From the NCBI RefSeq assembly GCF_007748115.1, contig NZ_CP036289.1, positions 4,588,001 to 4,652,000 on the forward strand: 64,000 nt of DNA, read 5' to 3'. The position numbers and the translations under genes were made by a program. The DNA comes from Bremerella volcania. GTDB taxonomy: Bacteria; Planctomycetota; Planctomycetia; Pirellulales; Pirellulaceae. Under the pieces are notes generated by a model, which was not told where the DNA came from, searched no databases, and saw only the letters and a list, made by a program, of their open reading frames with translations. Positions 51,278 to 60,022 of this stretch are shown in pieces (the first letter of the stretch is position 1; the number at the start of each line of letters is the position of its first letter).

Positions 51278-53038
51278 GTGGCGGAATTATGGCCCCAAAT
51301 TGAAGATGATTTTAATAGGCTCTATCTCGCGCTCAGCCGCGAGTTGGATGGTTCCCGTTATCAGATCAACTTCCAGGGCGAACTCAACGAGTTTAGTGAG
51401 ATCCCATGGGATAAGATTTCCGAAACGTATCGACGCAAAGGGAATTATCCTGAATCGCTTGTCAGAATGGCCCTGGCCAGCGATTGCCTCCATCACTTGG
51501 GGATGGCAATTCTGGCGGATCATCGTATTGAAGAGCACGAGTTCGATGTTTCATTCTCGATGGCATTGCCGCTGGCCAGCAGCATTTGTACTCTGTCGCG
51601 TTTCAAACGATATGGCGTGCTGGATCGCAATCAATGGGACGTCTTTCTCAGTGCATTCATGAATGACCGCCAGTGGTTTGGCGGAAACTGCGATGAGACT
51701 CGCCACTTGAGCCTGGTGCTCTGTTTGATCATGCATCACCTGGGCCGCGATACAAGCCTGCTTCCCACCTACGAGCGTATGATTCGCACGATTGTTGGCG
51801 CGGTGTTTCAGTGGGGGGCATCGACCGACGTCGAACGCGACCTGGTTGCCAAGCTCGATCGCATGTTCGCGATTTGCCGAGGTAATTCTTATCCATCCGG
51901 AAATGCCCATCGCAACGGAAAGCGACCGTCCCCGTTTGATGCGTTAAAGCCAGTTGAACCGGAACCACCCAAGAAAGATGCGGTGGAAGAATATGGTCCA
52001 CCGGGTCAAGTCCTTAAAGAGGCCCGAGAAGAACTCGACGGCTTGATTGGCTTGGACTCGGTGAAGACCGAAGTTAAAAGGCTGATGGCTTACCTGAAGA
52101 TTCAGAAGCAGCGCCGCGAACATGGTCTGAAGCAATCGTCTCAAACGTTGCACTTCGTTTTCAAAGGCAACCCCGGTACCGGTAAGACGACCGTCGCGCG
52201 CATTATCGGAAAGATTCTGTATGGCTTTCAAATATTAAAGACACCAAAACTGGTCGAAGGAGACCGGGCTGCTTTGGTGAGTGGCTATGTGGGGCAAACG
52301 GCGCTGAAGACGGACGAACTCGTCGATTCGGCCTTGGACGGAGTGCTCTTTATTGACGAGGCCTACGCCCTTTCCAATCCAACCGGGCAACACGACTTTG
52401 GGCAGGAGGCGATCAACACGCTTCTGAAGCGGATGGAGGATAACCGCGATCAACTGGTGGTGATCGTAGCCGGGTACCCGCGTCTCATGCAGGAGTTCAT
52501 CAAAACCAACCCCGGACTGGAAAGCCGTTTCACACGTTACATCGACTTCGACGACTACGCTGTCGCGGACCTCTGCCGCATTTTCGAGAAGTTTTGCAGC
52601 GATGCCCAGTACGAGTTAACGACCGAGGCCAGGGCGATCGCCAGCATCCTGTTCACGGCCGCCTATCACGGACGCGACGAACGTTTCGGAAATGCCCGCT
52701 TCGTGCGGAACGTATTCGAGCGAGCCGTAGGGCTGCATTCCGAACGTCTGGCAGCCCAACCAGAAGCATCAATCACACGCGAGGACTTGATTGACTTCAC
52801 CAAGGATGACATCCCGCTGGAAGCGCATCACCCGCTCAAGGGGAAAACGATCGATCTCGAGAACGCGGAGTGGCTTGCGACTTGCCCTGGCTGCGGTTTA
52901 GAAAGTGACGGTGGAGCCAAGTTTCTGGGACTGCGCGTTACTTGCCGCAAATGCCAGGAGAAGTTTCAGTTCCCCTGGTGGCAAGTGCGTCCGGAAACCG
53001 TCGGCGGCATTGACGTCCAAATGTTGAAACCGCGTTAG
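51278..53038 (+). CDS. TerB-like / AAA+ ATPase (SpoVK/CbbX-like) / zinc-ribbon protein
   Basis: A 586-residue cytoplasmic protein. The N-terminal helical domain (about 60-205) resembles TerB-type acidic domains (LADHRIEEHEFD and STDVERDLVAKL). The AAA+ domain (about 240-500) is of the CbbX/SpoVK class: Walker A FKGNPGTGKTTVARI, Walker B GVLFIDEAYALSN, sensor region VVIVAGYP, arginine finger LESRFTRYIDF. The C-terminus (about 535-575) is a zinc ribbon with CPGCG and CRKCQ pairs. CbbX-type ATPases pull on their targets through a central pore, for example to reactivate Rubisco; no such partner is nearby. The start is GTG at 51278, ten bases after AAGGAAGG. Its stop overlaps that of the convergent DUF1552 gene by four bases. 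Confidence 0.8.
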   Translation: MAELWPQIEDDFNRLYLALSRELDGSRYQINFQGELNEFSEIPWDKISETYRRKGNYPESLVRMALASDCLHHLGMAILADHRIEEHEFDVSFSMALPLASSICTLSRFKRYGVLDRNQWDVFLSAFMNDRQWFGGNCDETRHLSLVLCLIMHHLGRDTSLLPTYERMIRTIVGAVFQWGASTDVERDLVAKLDRMFAICRGNSYPSGNAHRNGKRPSPFDALKPVEPEPPKKDAVEEYGPPGQVLKEAREELDGLIGLDSVKTEVKRLMAYLKIQKQRREHGLKQSSQTLHFVFKGNPGTGKTTVARIIGKILYGFQILKTPKLVEGDRAALVSGYVGQTALKTDELVDSALDGVLFIDEAYALSNPTGQHDFGQEAINTLLKRMEDNRDQLVVIVAGYPRLMQEFIKTNPGLESRFTRYIDFDDYAVADLCRIFEKFCSDAQYELTTEARAIASILFTAAYHGRDERFGNARFVRNVFERAVGLHSERLAAQPEASITREDLIDFTKDDIPLEAHHPLKGKTIDLENAEWLATCPGCGLESDGGAKFLGLRVTCRKCQEKFQFPWWQVRPETVGGIDVQMLKPR

Positions 53039-54312
53039 ACGGCCGGGAGTTCCGTTAACGTGCCGTTGCCTGACGAGAACTGATCGGTCTCAACCCCCAC
53101 ATGCTGCAGGTAGCTGACCAGCAAATTGCACAGCGGCGGTGCCTTCCCTTCCTCGTAGGCGATATGCTGACCGTGACGGAAGTGGCCACCAGCGGCAATG
53201 ATAGGGAGGTTGGTGTTATTGTGACTGGACGCGTTGCCGAGATTGGAACCCAAGAGAATCGCTGTTTGATCCAACAGCGAATGACTTCCCTCTTTTACGT
53301 CTTCCAACTTCTGCATGAGTTCGGCAAACAACCGCATCTCTTCCAGCTCAATAATCGTGAGCATTTCGATCTTGTCTGGGTCACGCCCGTGGTGGCTTAG
53401 GTTATGCCACCCGTCATCAACCCCATCGAGCGCGACCACCTCGTTTCCGCCAGGAGCGATAAGCGAAATGAATCGTGTCGAATCGGTTTGAATCGCCAGG
53501 AAGATCATCTCGTACATCAGCCGTAGACGTCGGGTCAGTTCGGCCCGGTCATCGATATCTTCCGGCGGCTTGCGATCAACGGTCGGTTTGGGGCGTTTGG
53601 CCCAAGACTCTGCCTGAACCAGACGTTGTTCCAACTCGCGTACGCTGGTGAAGTACTGATCGAGCGTTTGATTGTCTTCTCGGCCCACCTTTTTGGTAAC
53701 CTTCTTCGTCTGATCCTGAACCAGATCCATGATGCTTTGACCATCTTCGATCCGCCGCATCTGTTCTTCTTTTTCCTGCTGCGTCCCTTCGAGGAATAGC
53801 TTCGCGAAAAGCTTCGATGGGCGGTTCTCAGCCGGAATCTGCACGCCGCTGCGCGTGTAGGAAAGACTATTGTGGTCGACGGCCAAAGTCAGCGAACTAA
53901 AGCGCGTCTTGTACCCCAGCTGTTCGGCAGCCAGTTGATCGACCGAAATCGTATTCTGAAAGCTTGGCTGCCCCGGATGTGCGGCCCCGGTCAGGAAACT
54001 CTTTTCCGCGGCGTGACCACCATCAACGTTCGGATGCATGATCCCTGAGATCACCGAGAATTTGTTCCGCAGGCTACCCATCGGCTTGAGATAAGGGGTC
54101 AGCTCGTAGTCTTTGCCCGCCTTCTCGGGGAAGAGATTAGGCGTGTGAATTCCCAGCGGGGCACAAATGGCCAGCATACGCCGGACGTCGCTTGCCTCGC
54201 CTGACTCATCTTTGGCCAGCAGACGGGACGCTCCCATGCTGCTCAAAAGTGGCAGCCCCATCGCAATCCCAGAGGCACGCAAAAACGTTCGACGGCTAAG
54301 TTGGTTCGACAT
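53035..54312 (-). CDS. DUF1552 protein with twin-arginine signal
   Basis: A 425-residue exported protein. The N-terminus SRRTFLRASGIAMGLPLL is a Tat signal, so it is folded, perhaps with cofactor, before export. The remainder is DUF1552, a planctomycete family related to the alkaline-phosphatase-like DUF1501 group, with ICAPLGIHTPNLFPEKAG near the start. The DUF1552/DUF1592 pair is regularly encoded together in planctomycetes; here it follows the DUF1592 gene by 36 bases on the same strand. Roles in degradation of polymers with sulfatases have been proposed but not shown. No heme motif is present. Confidence 0.85.
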   Translation of the reverse strand: MSNQLSRRTFLRASGIAMGLPLLSSMGASRLLAKDESGEASDVRRMLAICAPLGIHTPNLFPEKAGKDYELTPYLKPMGSLRNKFSVISGIMHPNVDGGHAAEKSFLTGAAHPGQPSFQNTISVDQLAAEQLGYKTRFSSLTLAVDHNSLSYTRSGVQIPAENRPSKLFAKLFLEGTQQEKEEQMRRIEDGQSIMDLVQDQTKKVTKKVGREDNQTLDQYFTSVRELEQRLVQAESWAKRPKPTVDRKPPEDIDDRAELTRRLRLMYEMIFLAIQTDSTRFISLIAPGGNEVVALDGVDDGWHNLSHHGRDPDKIEMLTIIELEEMRLFAELMQKLEDVKEGSHSLLDQTAILLGSNLGNASSHNNTNLPIIAAGGHFRHGQHIAYEEGKAPPLCNLLVSYLQHVGVETDQFSSGNGTLTELPAV

Positions 54313-54348
54313 AGCGAATCCTTTACAGGCTCAAAGAGCCATTAAATT

Positions 54349-56751
54349 CTAGGGAGCGAGGAACAAGTCACTTTCCACCACGGCTTGAATCATCGACTTG
54401 AGACCATGGTCGTTCTTACTGGATGCAGCGACGATCTTGTCGGCGGCATCACGCTGGGGGAGTCCCATTCTTCGGCCGGTCGCGTAGATCAATAGTTTCT
54501 CGGCAATCGCCCGGGCTACCAGCGGCTGGTCATCGACCATTTGCTGACGGAATTGCACGAAGTTATCGAATTCACGCCCATCGGCCAGGGCGAAGGACGA
54601 TTGCACATCGGGGCCTTTGCGATACGACTTCTGGTCCGGAATCCGTTCCCCTTCACCAATCGATCGATAAAAATCGCGATGCCCGCCAATGGCGTCGAAC
54701 TCTTCCAGTGCGAAGCCAGGGGGATCGATCCGCTTGTGGCAACTCGCACACGCCGCGATGCTACGATGCTTGTCGAGTTGCTCGCGAATCGTCGTCGCGC
54801 CACGAATGTCCGGCTCGACTGCGGGCACACCAGGAGGTGGCGGCGGGGCCGGGCGGCCGAGCATCTTGTCGAGCACCCACACGCCGCGAATCACAGGGGA
54901 GGTCGTCGTGCCGTTGGCGGTCACTTTCAGCACGCTGGCATGCGTCAGTACGCCTCCGCGGATACTATCTTCCGGCAAGGTTACTTTCTGGAAGTGCTCG
55001 TGTCCTTCGACTTTTGGCAAATCATAGTGCCCGGCCATACGCTGGTTGAGAAAGGTCCAGTCCGAGTCGACGAAGTTCATCACGCTCAAATCTTCTTTCA
55101 GCACATGCTCGAAGAAATGACGCGTCTCGCCGAGCATTCCTTCCAGCAGAAGCGGATCGTACTCGGGGTAAAGCTTCTTGTCCGGCGTGGTGAATTCGAT
55201 GTCTCTCAGATCGAGCCACTGTGCCGTGAAGTCATTCACCAGGTTCTCAATCTTGGGATCGGCAATCATGCGATTGACCTGCTGCCGGCGAATGGCCGGA
55301 TCGCTCAGCTTTCCTGCGGCAGCCAGTTCCAAGAGCTCCTCGTCAGGCATCGTCGACCAGAGGAAGTACGACATCCGCGACGCAATCGTGTAATCGTCGA
55401 CGACCGGCTCGCGATTGATCAGTAAGAACTGGGGCGAACACATTACGGCCGTGACCCCGGTGCGGGCGGCCTGTTCGAAGGTACGGCCACTTTCCAGTCG
55501 ATTCTGGGCGAGATCGACAAACGGCTGCATCTCTTCGTCCGATACCGGTCGACGAAAAGCTCGCGGAATAAAGTCTTTCAGCATCCGCTGAAGGTCTTCC
55601 TTCGGCTGCGTTGACTCGACGATATGCCCTTTGACGTTCTTGCGGTGACGCATCCAAACCGGCCACTGCTCTTTCATCGAGATGCTCTCGACGTCACCAA
55701 ACAGCTTCTTGGTCGCTTCGGACGGAAACGCCTGATCGAGCGGGCCGTACGTTTCTACCCAGGCAATCCCAACGCCGGGACGTTTCTCGTGCTTGTCTCG
55801 CCAGGTGACATGTTCCGGCCACACCCGCGGCACGATATGGATCGTGTCGCCTGCTTCCATGCGGCATGTAAACTCGACGACCCGTGGATCTTGTGGAGTA
55901 CCGGTGGCGTCGAAAATGCCGATGAACTCTTGCGTATCCGGTCCGAAGAGAGCCCCAACATACAATGCCACCGAGATCGTCCGGCCGTTTGGCTCGTGCG
56001 GCCAAATCGCTACACGGCAACGGTAAACCCCGTCTTCAATCGGGTGCGCATCATCAATCCGAGCCGGCGGCCAGCCTGGGGTGAACTTGACCAAAGACCC
56101 ATCGACTTCGATGACGCCCCCTTTGTTCTTTTCCACCGAGTCGATGTTCTCTTTGATCTGCATTAACTCGGCACGGCGCGTTTCAGGTGAGAGAGGTTCG
56201 ATCCGACGAATCGCGGCGTCGAACGCTACGTTGGCGGCTTTCAGGTATTCTTCCAACAACACGGAAGAAAAGCTGAGCCCGTCAATTCCTTTATCAAATC
56301 CCTGGACCTTGCCATCTTCGGGCAGAAGATCGACCAGTGGCACATCCACCCCAAGCAGGTCGTGCACCGTGTTCTCATATTCGCGGCGATTGAGTCGACG
56401 CAGCGAGATAGGTCGCGGGAGGGCATGGACAACTGTGTCGACAATCTGCCGCACCAGTTGCTTCTTTTCCTCGGCGGTGGGTTGCTCCTGATAGTCAGGC
56501 GGCATCTCTCCCCGCTCGACGGCATTGACGACCCGCGACCATACATGGGCGTTGTCGAGCGACGCCGAAGGAAACTCGAGCGTATCAAGTCGCAGATTAG
56601 CTTCCTGAGTCTCCGCACCGTGGCACTCGACGCAGTGCGTTTTGAATAGCTCGCGCACCTGGGCATTGTCAGCCGCAACGGCGGAGTTTGAAGGGAATGC
56701 GAGAGCAGAAAGCCCCAGCAGGCAGGATGCGAAAAGGCAAGGATTCTTCAT
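54349..56751 (-). CDS. DUF1592/DUF1588/DUF1585/DUF1587 cytochrome c-like protein
   Basis: An 800-residue exported protein (signal peptide about 1-26, ending NSAVAADN). The N-terminal planctomycete cytochrome c domain carries CVECHG (about residue 37-41) and the RRLNRREYENTVHDLLGVD segment typical of DUF1587. DUF1592 follows (about 420-580), then DUF1588 with a second heme motif CASCHKRIDPPGFALEEFD, and DUF1585 at the C-terminus (AEKLLIYATGRRMGL). Presumably a periplasmic heme protein that forms a pair with the DUF1552 protein encoded 36 bases downstream. ATG 56751 is chosen as it gives the signal peptide; the frame runs upstream. Function remains unproven for the family. Confidence 0.88.
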   Translation of the reverse strand: MKNPCLFASCLLGLSALAFPSNSAVAADNAQVRELFKTHCVECHGAETQEANLRLDTLEFPSASLDNAHVWSRVVNAVERGEMPPDYQEQPTAEEKKQLVRQIVDTVVHALPRPISLRRLNRREYENTVHDLLGVDVPLVDLLPEDGKVQGFDKGIDGLSFSSVLLEEYLKAANVAFDAAIRRIEPLSPETRRAELMQIKENIDSVEKNKGGVIEVDGSLVKFTPGWPPARIDDAHPIEDGVYRCRVAIWPHEPNGRTISVALYVGALFGPDTQEFIGIFDATGTPQDPRVVEFTCRMEAGDTIHIVPRVWPEHVTWRDKHEKRPGVGIAWVETYGPLDQAFPSEATKKLFGDVESISMKEQWPVWMRHRKNVKGHIVESTQPKEDLQRMLKDFIPRAFRRPVSDEEMQPFVDLAQNRLESGRTFEQAARTGVTAVMCSPQFLLINREPVVDDYTIASRMSYFLWSTMPDEELLELAAAGKLSDPAIRRQQVNRMIADPKIENLVNDFTAQWLDLRDIEFTTPDKKLYPEYDPLLLEGMLGETRHFFEHVLKEDLSVMNFVDSDWTFLNQRMAGHYDLPKVEGHEHFQKVTLPEDSIRGGVLTHASVLKVTANGTTTSPVIRGVWVLDKMLGRPAPPPPPGVPAVEPDIRGATTIREQLDKHRSIAACASCHKRIDPPGFALEEFDAIGGHRDFYRSIGEGERIPDQKSYRKGPDVQSSFALADGREFDNFVQFRQQMVDDQPLVARAIAEKLLIYATGRRMGLPQRDAADKIVAASSKNDHGLKSMIQAVVESDLFLAP

Positions 56752-56910
56752 AGTTGAAGTATAACGGTGAAAAGACAATTTCCTGACGCTTTTTGCCAGC
56801 AGATTGCATGGCTTATCCACCTATGACGAGACCTGAGAAAAGGTTACGTCAAATTCTGCCCCGGTATGCCTTTCCCTGGGCGATGGGTGGTTGATATCCC
56901 GAGTCAGTCC

Positions 56911-58347
56911 TCAGCACTCACTGATATTCACGGCCAAGCCACCCCGGGAGGTCTCTTTGTAACGGGACGACATATCGGCGCCGGTCCGCTTCATGACCCG
57001 AATTACCCGGTCTAACGAGACGAAATGGCTTCCGTCGCCGCGCAGGGCCAAGCGACAAGCGTTGATTGCCTTGACTGCCCCCATGGCGTTCCGTTCGATG
57101 CAAGGAACCTGGACGAGGCCCTTGATCGGATCGCAGGTCAGCCCCAAATTGTGTTCCATCCCGATTTCGGCAGCTTCTTCGACCTGCCGCGGCGATCCTC
57201 CACGAACCTCAGTCAAAGCTCCGGCAGCCATGCTGCACGCGACCCCGACTTCCCCCTGGCAACCGACTTCAGCGCCCGAAATCGAGGCGTTCTTCTTATA
57301 CAGCGCGCCGATCGCCGCTGCGGTCAGCAGGAACTGCTGGATCTTTTCCAGGGACGATTCGGGGCAGAAGCGGTCGAAGTAGCAAAGCACCGCCGGGATA
57401 ATCCCGGCTGCCCCGTTGGTTGGCGCAGTTACCACGCGGCCCCCAGCGGCGTTTTCTTCATTCACGGCAATCGCATAGAGGTCGACCCAGTCGAGAATAT
57501 TGAGCGGATCGCGCATGTTCGCTTCTGGTCGACTGCAGAGCGTTTGATACAGACTCGGAGCACGACGACGCACGTTCAGCCCGCCAGGCAAGATCCCTTC
57601 GTTGCGACAGCCCCGGTCGACGCAGGCCTGCATCGTCGACCAGATTTTCTGCAGCCCTTCGCGAATCTCGGCCTCCGAGCGAAACGCCTTTTCATTTTCC
57701 AAGGCAATGTGGCTGATGCCGCAGCCCTGCTCTGCCGCCAGTTTCAACAATTCGGCAGCCGAGTTGAACGGGAACGGTACGGCAGACATCGGATGGGCGA
57801 TTCCCTTTCCCTCATCCCCTTCTTTCACGACGAACCCACCACCGATCGAATAGTACGTCTCGGAGGCCAACGGCTGGTCACTTTCACGATTAGGAAACGC
57901 GCGGAAACGAAGCGCATTGGGGTGGCCCTCCAGGAAGGTCTTTCGCTGGAAGAGCAAATCCTCCTTCTCAGCAAACGGAATCGTCCTCCGGCCTGCCAGG
58001 TTCAGCACCTTTTGGCTACGAATGAGCTCCAATTTGTCGGCCACCGTTTCCGGATCGATCTTATCGGGGACTTCTCCCTGCAATCCCATGAGAACGGCAA
58101 CGTCGGTGGCGTGACCAATGCCTGTGAGAGCTAACGAGCCATACAGATCGACTTCGATACGTCCAACGGCATCCAGCAGGCCATTACCGTCCAGCTCCGC
58201 CAAAAACATCTCTGCCGCACGCATCGGACCAACACTGTGCGAGCTGGAGGGACCGATGCCGATTTTAAACAGATCGAACACCCCAACAAATGCCTGTTGT
58301 TCATTGTTTTGCGGTGAATCAGCGACCTTTGCCGGCTTAGTTGCCAC
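56911..58347 (-). CDS. sdaA: L-serine ammonia-lyase, iron-sulfur-dependent, single-chain
   Basis: A 478-residue cytoplasmic enzyme converting L-serine to pyruvate and ammonia with a [4Fe-4S] cluster. The N-terminal beta (ACT-like) domain begins with [19 protein letters not shown]; the catalytic alpha domain follows from about residue 195. Cluster cysteines are visible as [30 protein letters not shown]. Single-chain architecture and length match SdaA/SdaB of enterobacteria (about 455). The start is GTG at 58347; an ATG is not available in a sensible position. It stands alone between two planctomycete-specific gene pairs and is not functionally related to them. Confidence 0.92.
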   Translation of the reverse strand: MATKPAKVADSPQNNEQQAFVGVFDLFKIGIGPSSSHSVGPMRAAEMFLAELDGNGLLDAVGRIEVDLYGSLALTGIGHATDVAVLMGLQGEVPDKIDPETVADKLELIRSQKVLNLAGRRTIPFAEKEDLLFQRKTFLEGHPNALRFRAFPNRESDQPLASETYYSIGGGFVVKEGDEGKGIAHPMSAVPFPFNSAAELLKLAAEQGCGISHIALENEKAFRSEAEIREGLQKIWSTMQACVDRGCRNEGILPGGLNVRRRAPSLYQTLCSRPEANMRDPLNILDWVDLYAIAVNEENAAGGRVVTAPTNGAAGIIPAVLCYFDRFCPESSLEKIQQFLLTAAAIGALYKKNASISGAEVGCQGEVGVACSMAAGALTEVRGGSPRQVEEAAEIGMEHNLGLTCDPIKGLVQVPCIERNAMGAVKAINACRLALRGDGSHFVSLDRVIRVMKRTGADMSSRYKETSRGGLAVNISEC

Positions 58348-58492
58348 GAGGAATTCCTACAGAAAACGAATGAAGCGATTCTAGGAATTGTGGACTATCG
58401 CGCAATTTTCGTGAAGGGTCATTTTCACGAAAAGTCGATTCTTCATCTGAGAAAACCGGGAAATCGAGCGATTCCGACTTGGCAGCAGCGGC

Positions 58493-59971
58493 CTAACTTA
58501 AGATGTCTTTCACAATGTGACCATGCACATCGGTCAGGCGGAAGTATCGACCCTGGAACCGATAAGTCAGCTTCTCGTGGTCGATTCCCAGCAGATGCAG
58601 CATCGTTGCGTGAAGGTCATGCACGTGCATTGGGTTCTCGACGACGTTGTAGCACACATCATCTGTCTTTCCGTAAGTATACCCCCGTTTGATGCCGGCC
58701 CCAGCCATCCACAGAGAAAAACAGCGCGGATGATGATCTCGCCCATAGGTCTGGGCATTGAGCGTTCCCTGGCAATACGAAGTCCGACCGAATTCACCAC
58801 CCCAGACGATCAACGTGTCATCCAACATGCCCCGCTGCTTCAGGTCATTAACCAAGGCTTTAGTAGGCTGATCGGTATCTCGGCATTGTCCCGGCAACTG
58901 CTTGGGAAGGGTAAAGTGCTGGTCCCATCCCATGTGAAACAGCTGAACGAAACGAACGTCGCGCTCGGCCAGGCGGCGTGCCAAGAGACAGTTATACGCG
59001 TACGTTCCTCGCTTGGTGACATCGGGGCCATAAGCATCAAGCACGTGCTGCGGTTCGTCCGAGAAGTCGGTCAAATCGGGCACCGACGTTTGCATTCGGT
59101 AGGCCAGTTCGTACTGTTGAATCCGCGTGTGGATCTCAGGATCGCCGAACTCTTCCAGTTTCTTCTGGTTCAGCTTGGCCAGGTCGTCCAACATGCGGCG
59201 GCGGGCCGTTGGATCGAGCCCTTCCGGATTGCTGAGATAGAGGACCGGGTCTCCGACACTCATCAGCTTCACACCACTGTAGGTCGAAGGAAGAAAACCG
59301 CTTCCCCACAGACGATCGTACAGCGGCTGGCAGTTCGGCCGCCCGGTTCCACGGGAAACCATGGTGATGAACGTCGGCAGGTTCTGGTTCATCGTTCCCA
59401 GGCCGTAGTGAAGCCACGAACCAAAACTGGGGCGGCCTGGCAGTTGATGTCCCGACTGAAAGAAGGTCATCGCCGGGTCGTGATTGATCGCTTCGGTCTG
59501 CATCGAGCGAATCAGGCACATGTCGTCCGCCAGCGATGCAATATGCGGGATCAGTTCGCTACCGATCTCGATGCCTGACTCGCCGTTCTTAGTGAACTTA
59601 TACCGCGAGCCAGCCATCGGAAATGACTTCTGCCCGGCGGTCATGCCGGTGACACGCTGGGTCATCTCAACGAAGTCGGCAAGCTCCTTCCCTTCGTTCT
59701 CGCGCAAGACCGGCTTCGGATCGAAAAGCTCTTGCTGCGACGGGGCTCCACTTTGAAACAAGTAAATGACACGCTTGGCTTTGGGTGGGTTGTGGAACGC
59801 CTTGAGCGACCCCGTCGGGCCAGCAATCGCGGTCTCCTTTGACTCGCCGAAAGTGTCCTTGCCTAGCAGCGAAGCCAGCGCCGCCACACCGATTCCGGAC
59901 GCCGACCGGCCAAAGAAGTGGCGTCGGGTCAGCATCATGCGATGTTGGTTTGCGTCGTTCAAAGGATTCAT
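58493..59971 (-). CDS. DUF1501 protein with twin-arginine signal
   Basis: A 492-residue exported protein. The N-terminus TRRHFFGRSASGIGVAALAS is a Tat signal. The body is DUF1501, related to the alkaline phosphatase/sulfatase fold, with YLFQSGAPSQQELFDPKP, SFGSWLHYGLGTMNQNLPTF and a C-terminal MHVHDLHATMLHLLGIDH. This last His-rich segment and the Asp/His in WGGEFGRTSY may form metal sites. The gene follows the PSD1 gene by 51 bases on the same strand, the standard PSD1/DUF1501 pair of planctomycetes; the function of the pair is not shown. Confidence 0.88.
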   Translation of the reverse strand: MNPLNDANQHRMMLTRRHFFGRSASGIGVAALASLLGKDTFGESKETAIAGPTGSLKAFHNPPKAKRVIYLFQSGAPSQQELFDPKPVLRENEGKELADFVEMTQRVTGMTAGQKSFPMAGSRYKFTKNGESGIEIGSELIPHIASLADDMCLIRSMQTEAINHDPAMTFFQSGHQLPGRPSFGSWLHYGLGTMNQNLPTFITMVSRGTGRPNCQPLYDRLWGSGFLPSTYSGVKLMSVGDPVLYLSNPEGLDPTARRRMLDDLAKLNQKKLEEFGDPEIHTRIQQYELAYRMQTSVPDLTDFSDEPQHVLDAYGPDVTKRGTYAYNCLLARRLAERDVRFVQLFHMGWDQHFTLPKQLPGQCRDTDQPTKALVNDLKQRGMLDDTLIVWGGEFGRTSYCQGTLNAQTYGRDHHPRCFSLWMAGAGIKRGYTYGKTDDVCYNVVENPMHVHDLHATMLHLLGIDHEKLTYRFQGRYFRLTDVHGHIVKDILS

Positions 59972-60022
59972 AGGAGATCACTCCGTGAACAAGTCACGTC
60001 GAATGGATGGAGGCAATAGGAA

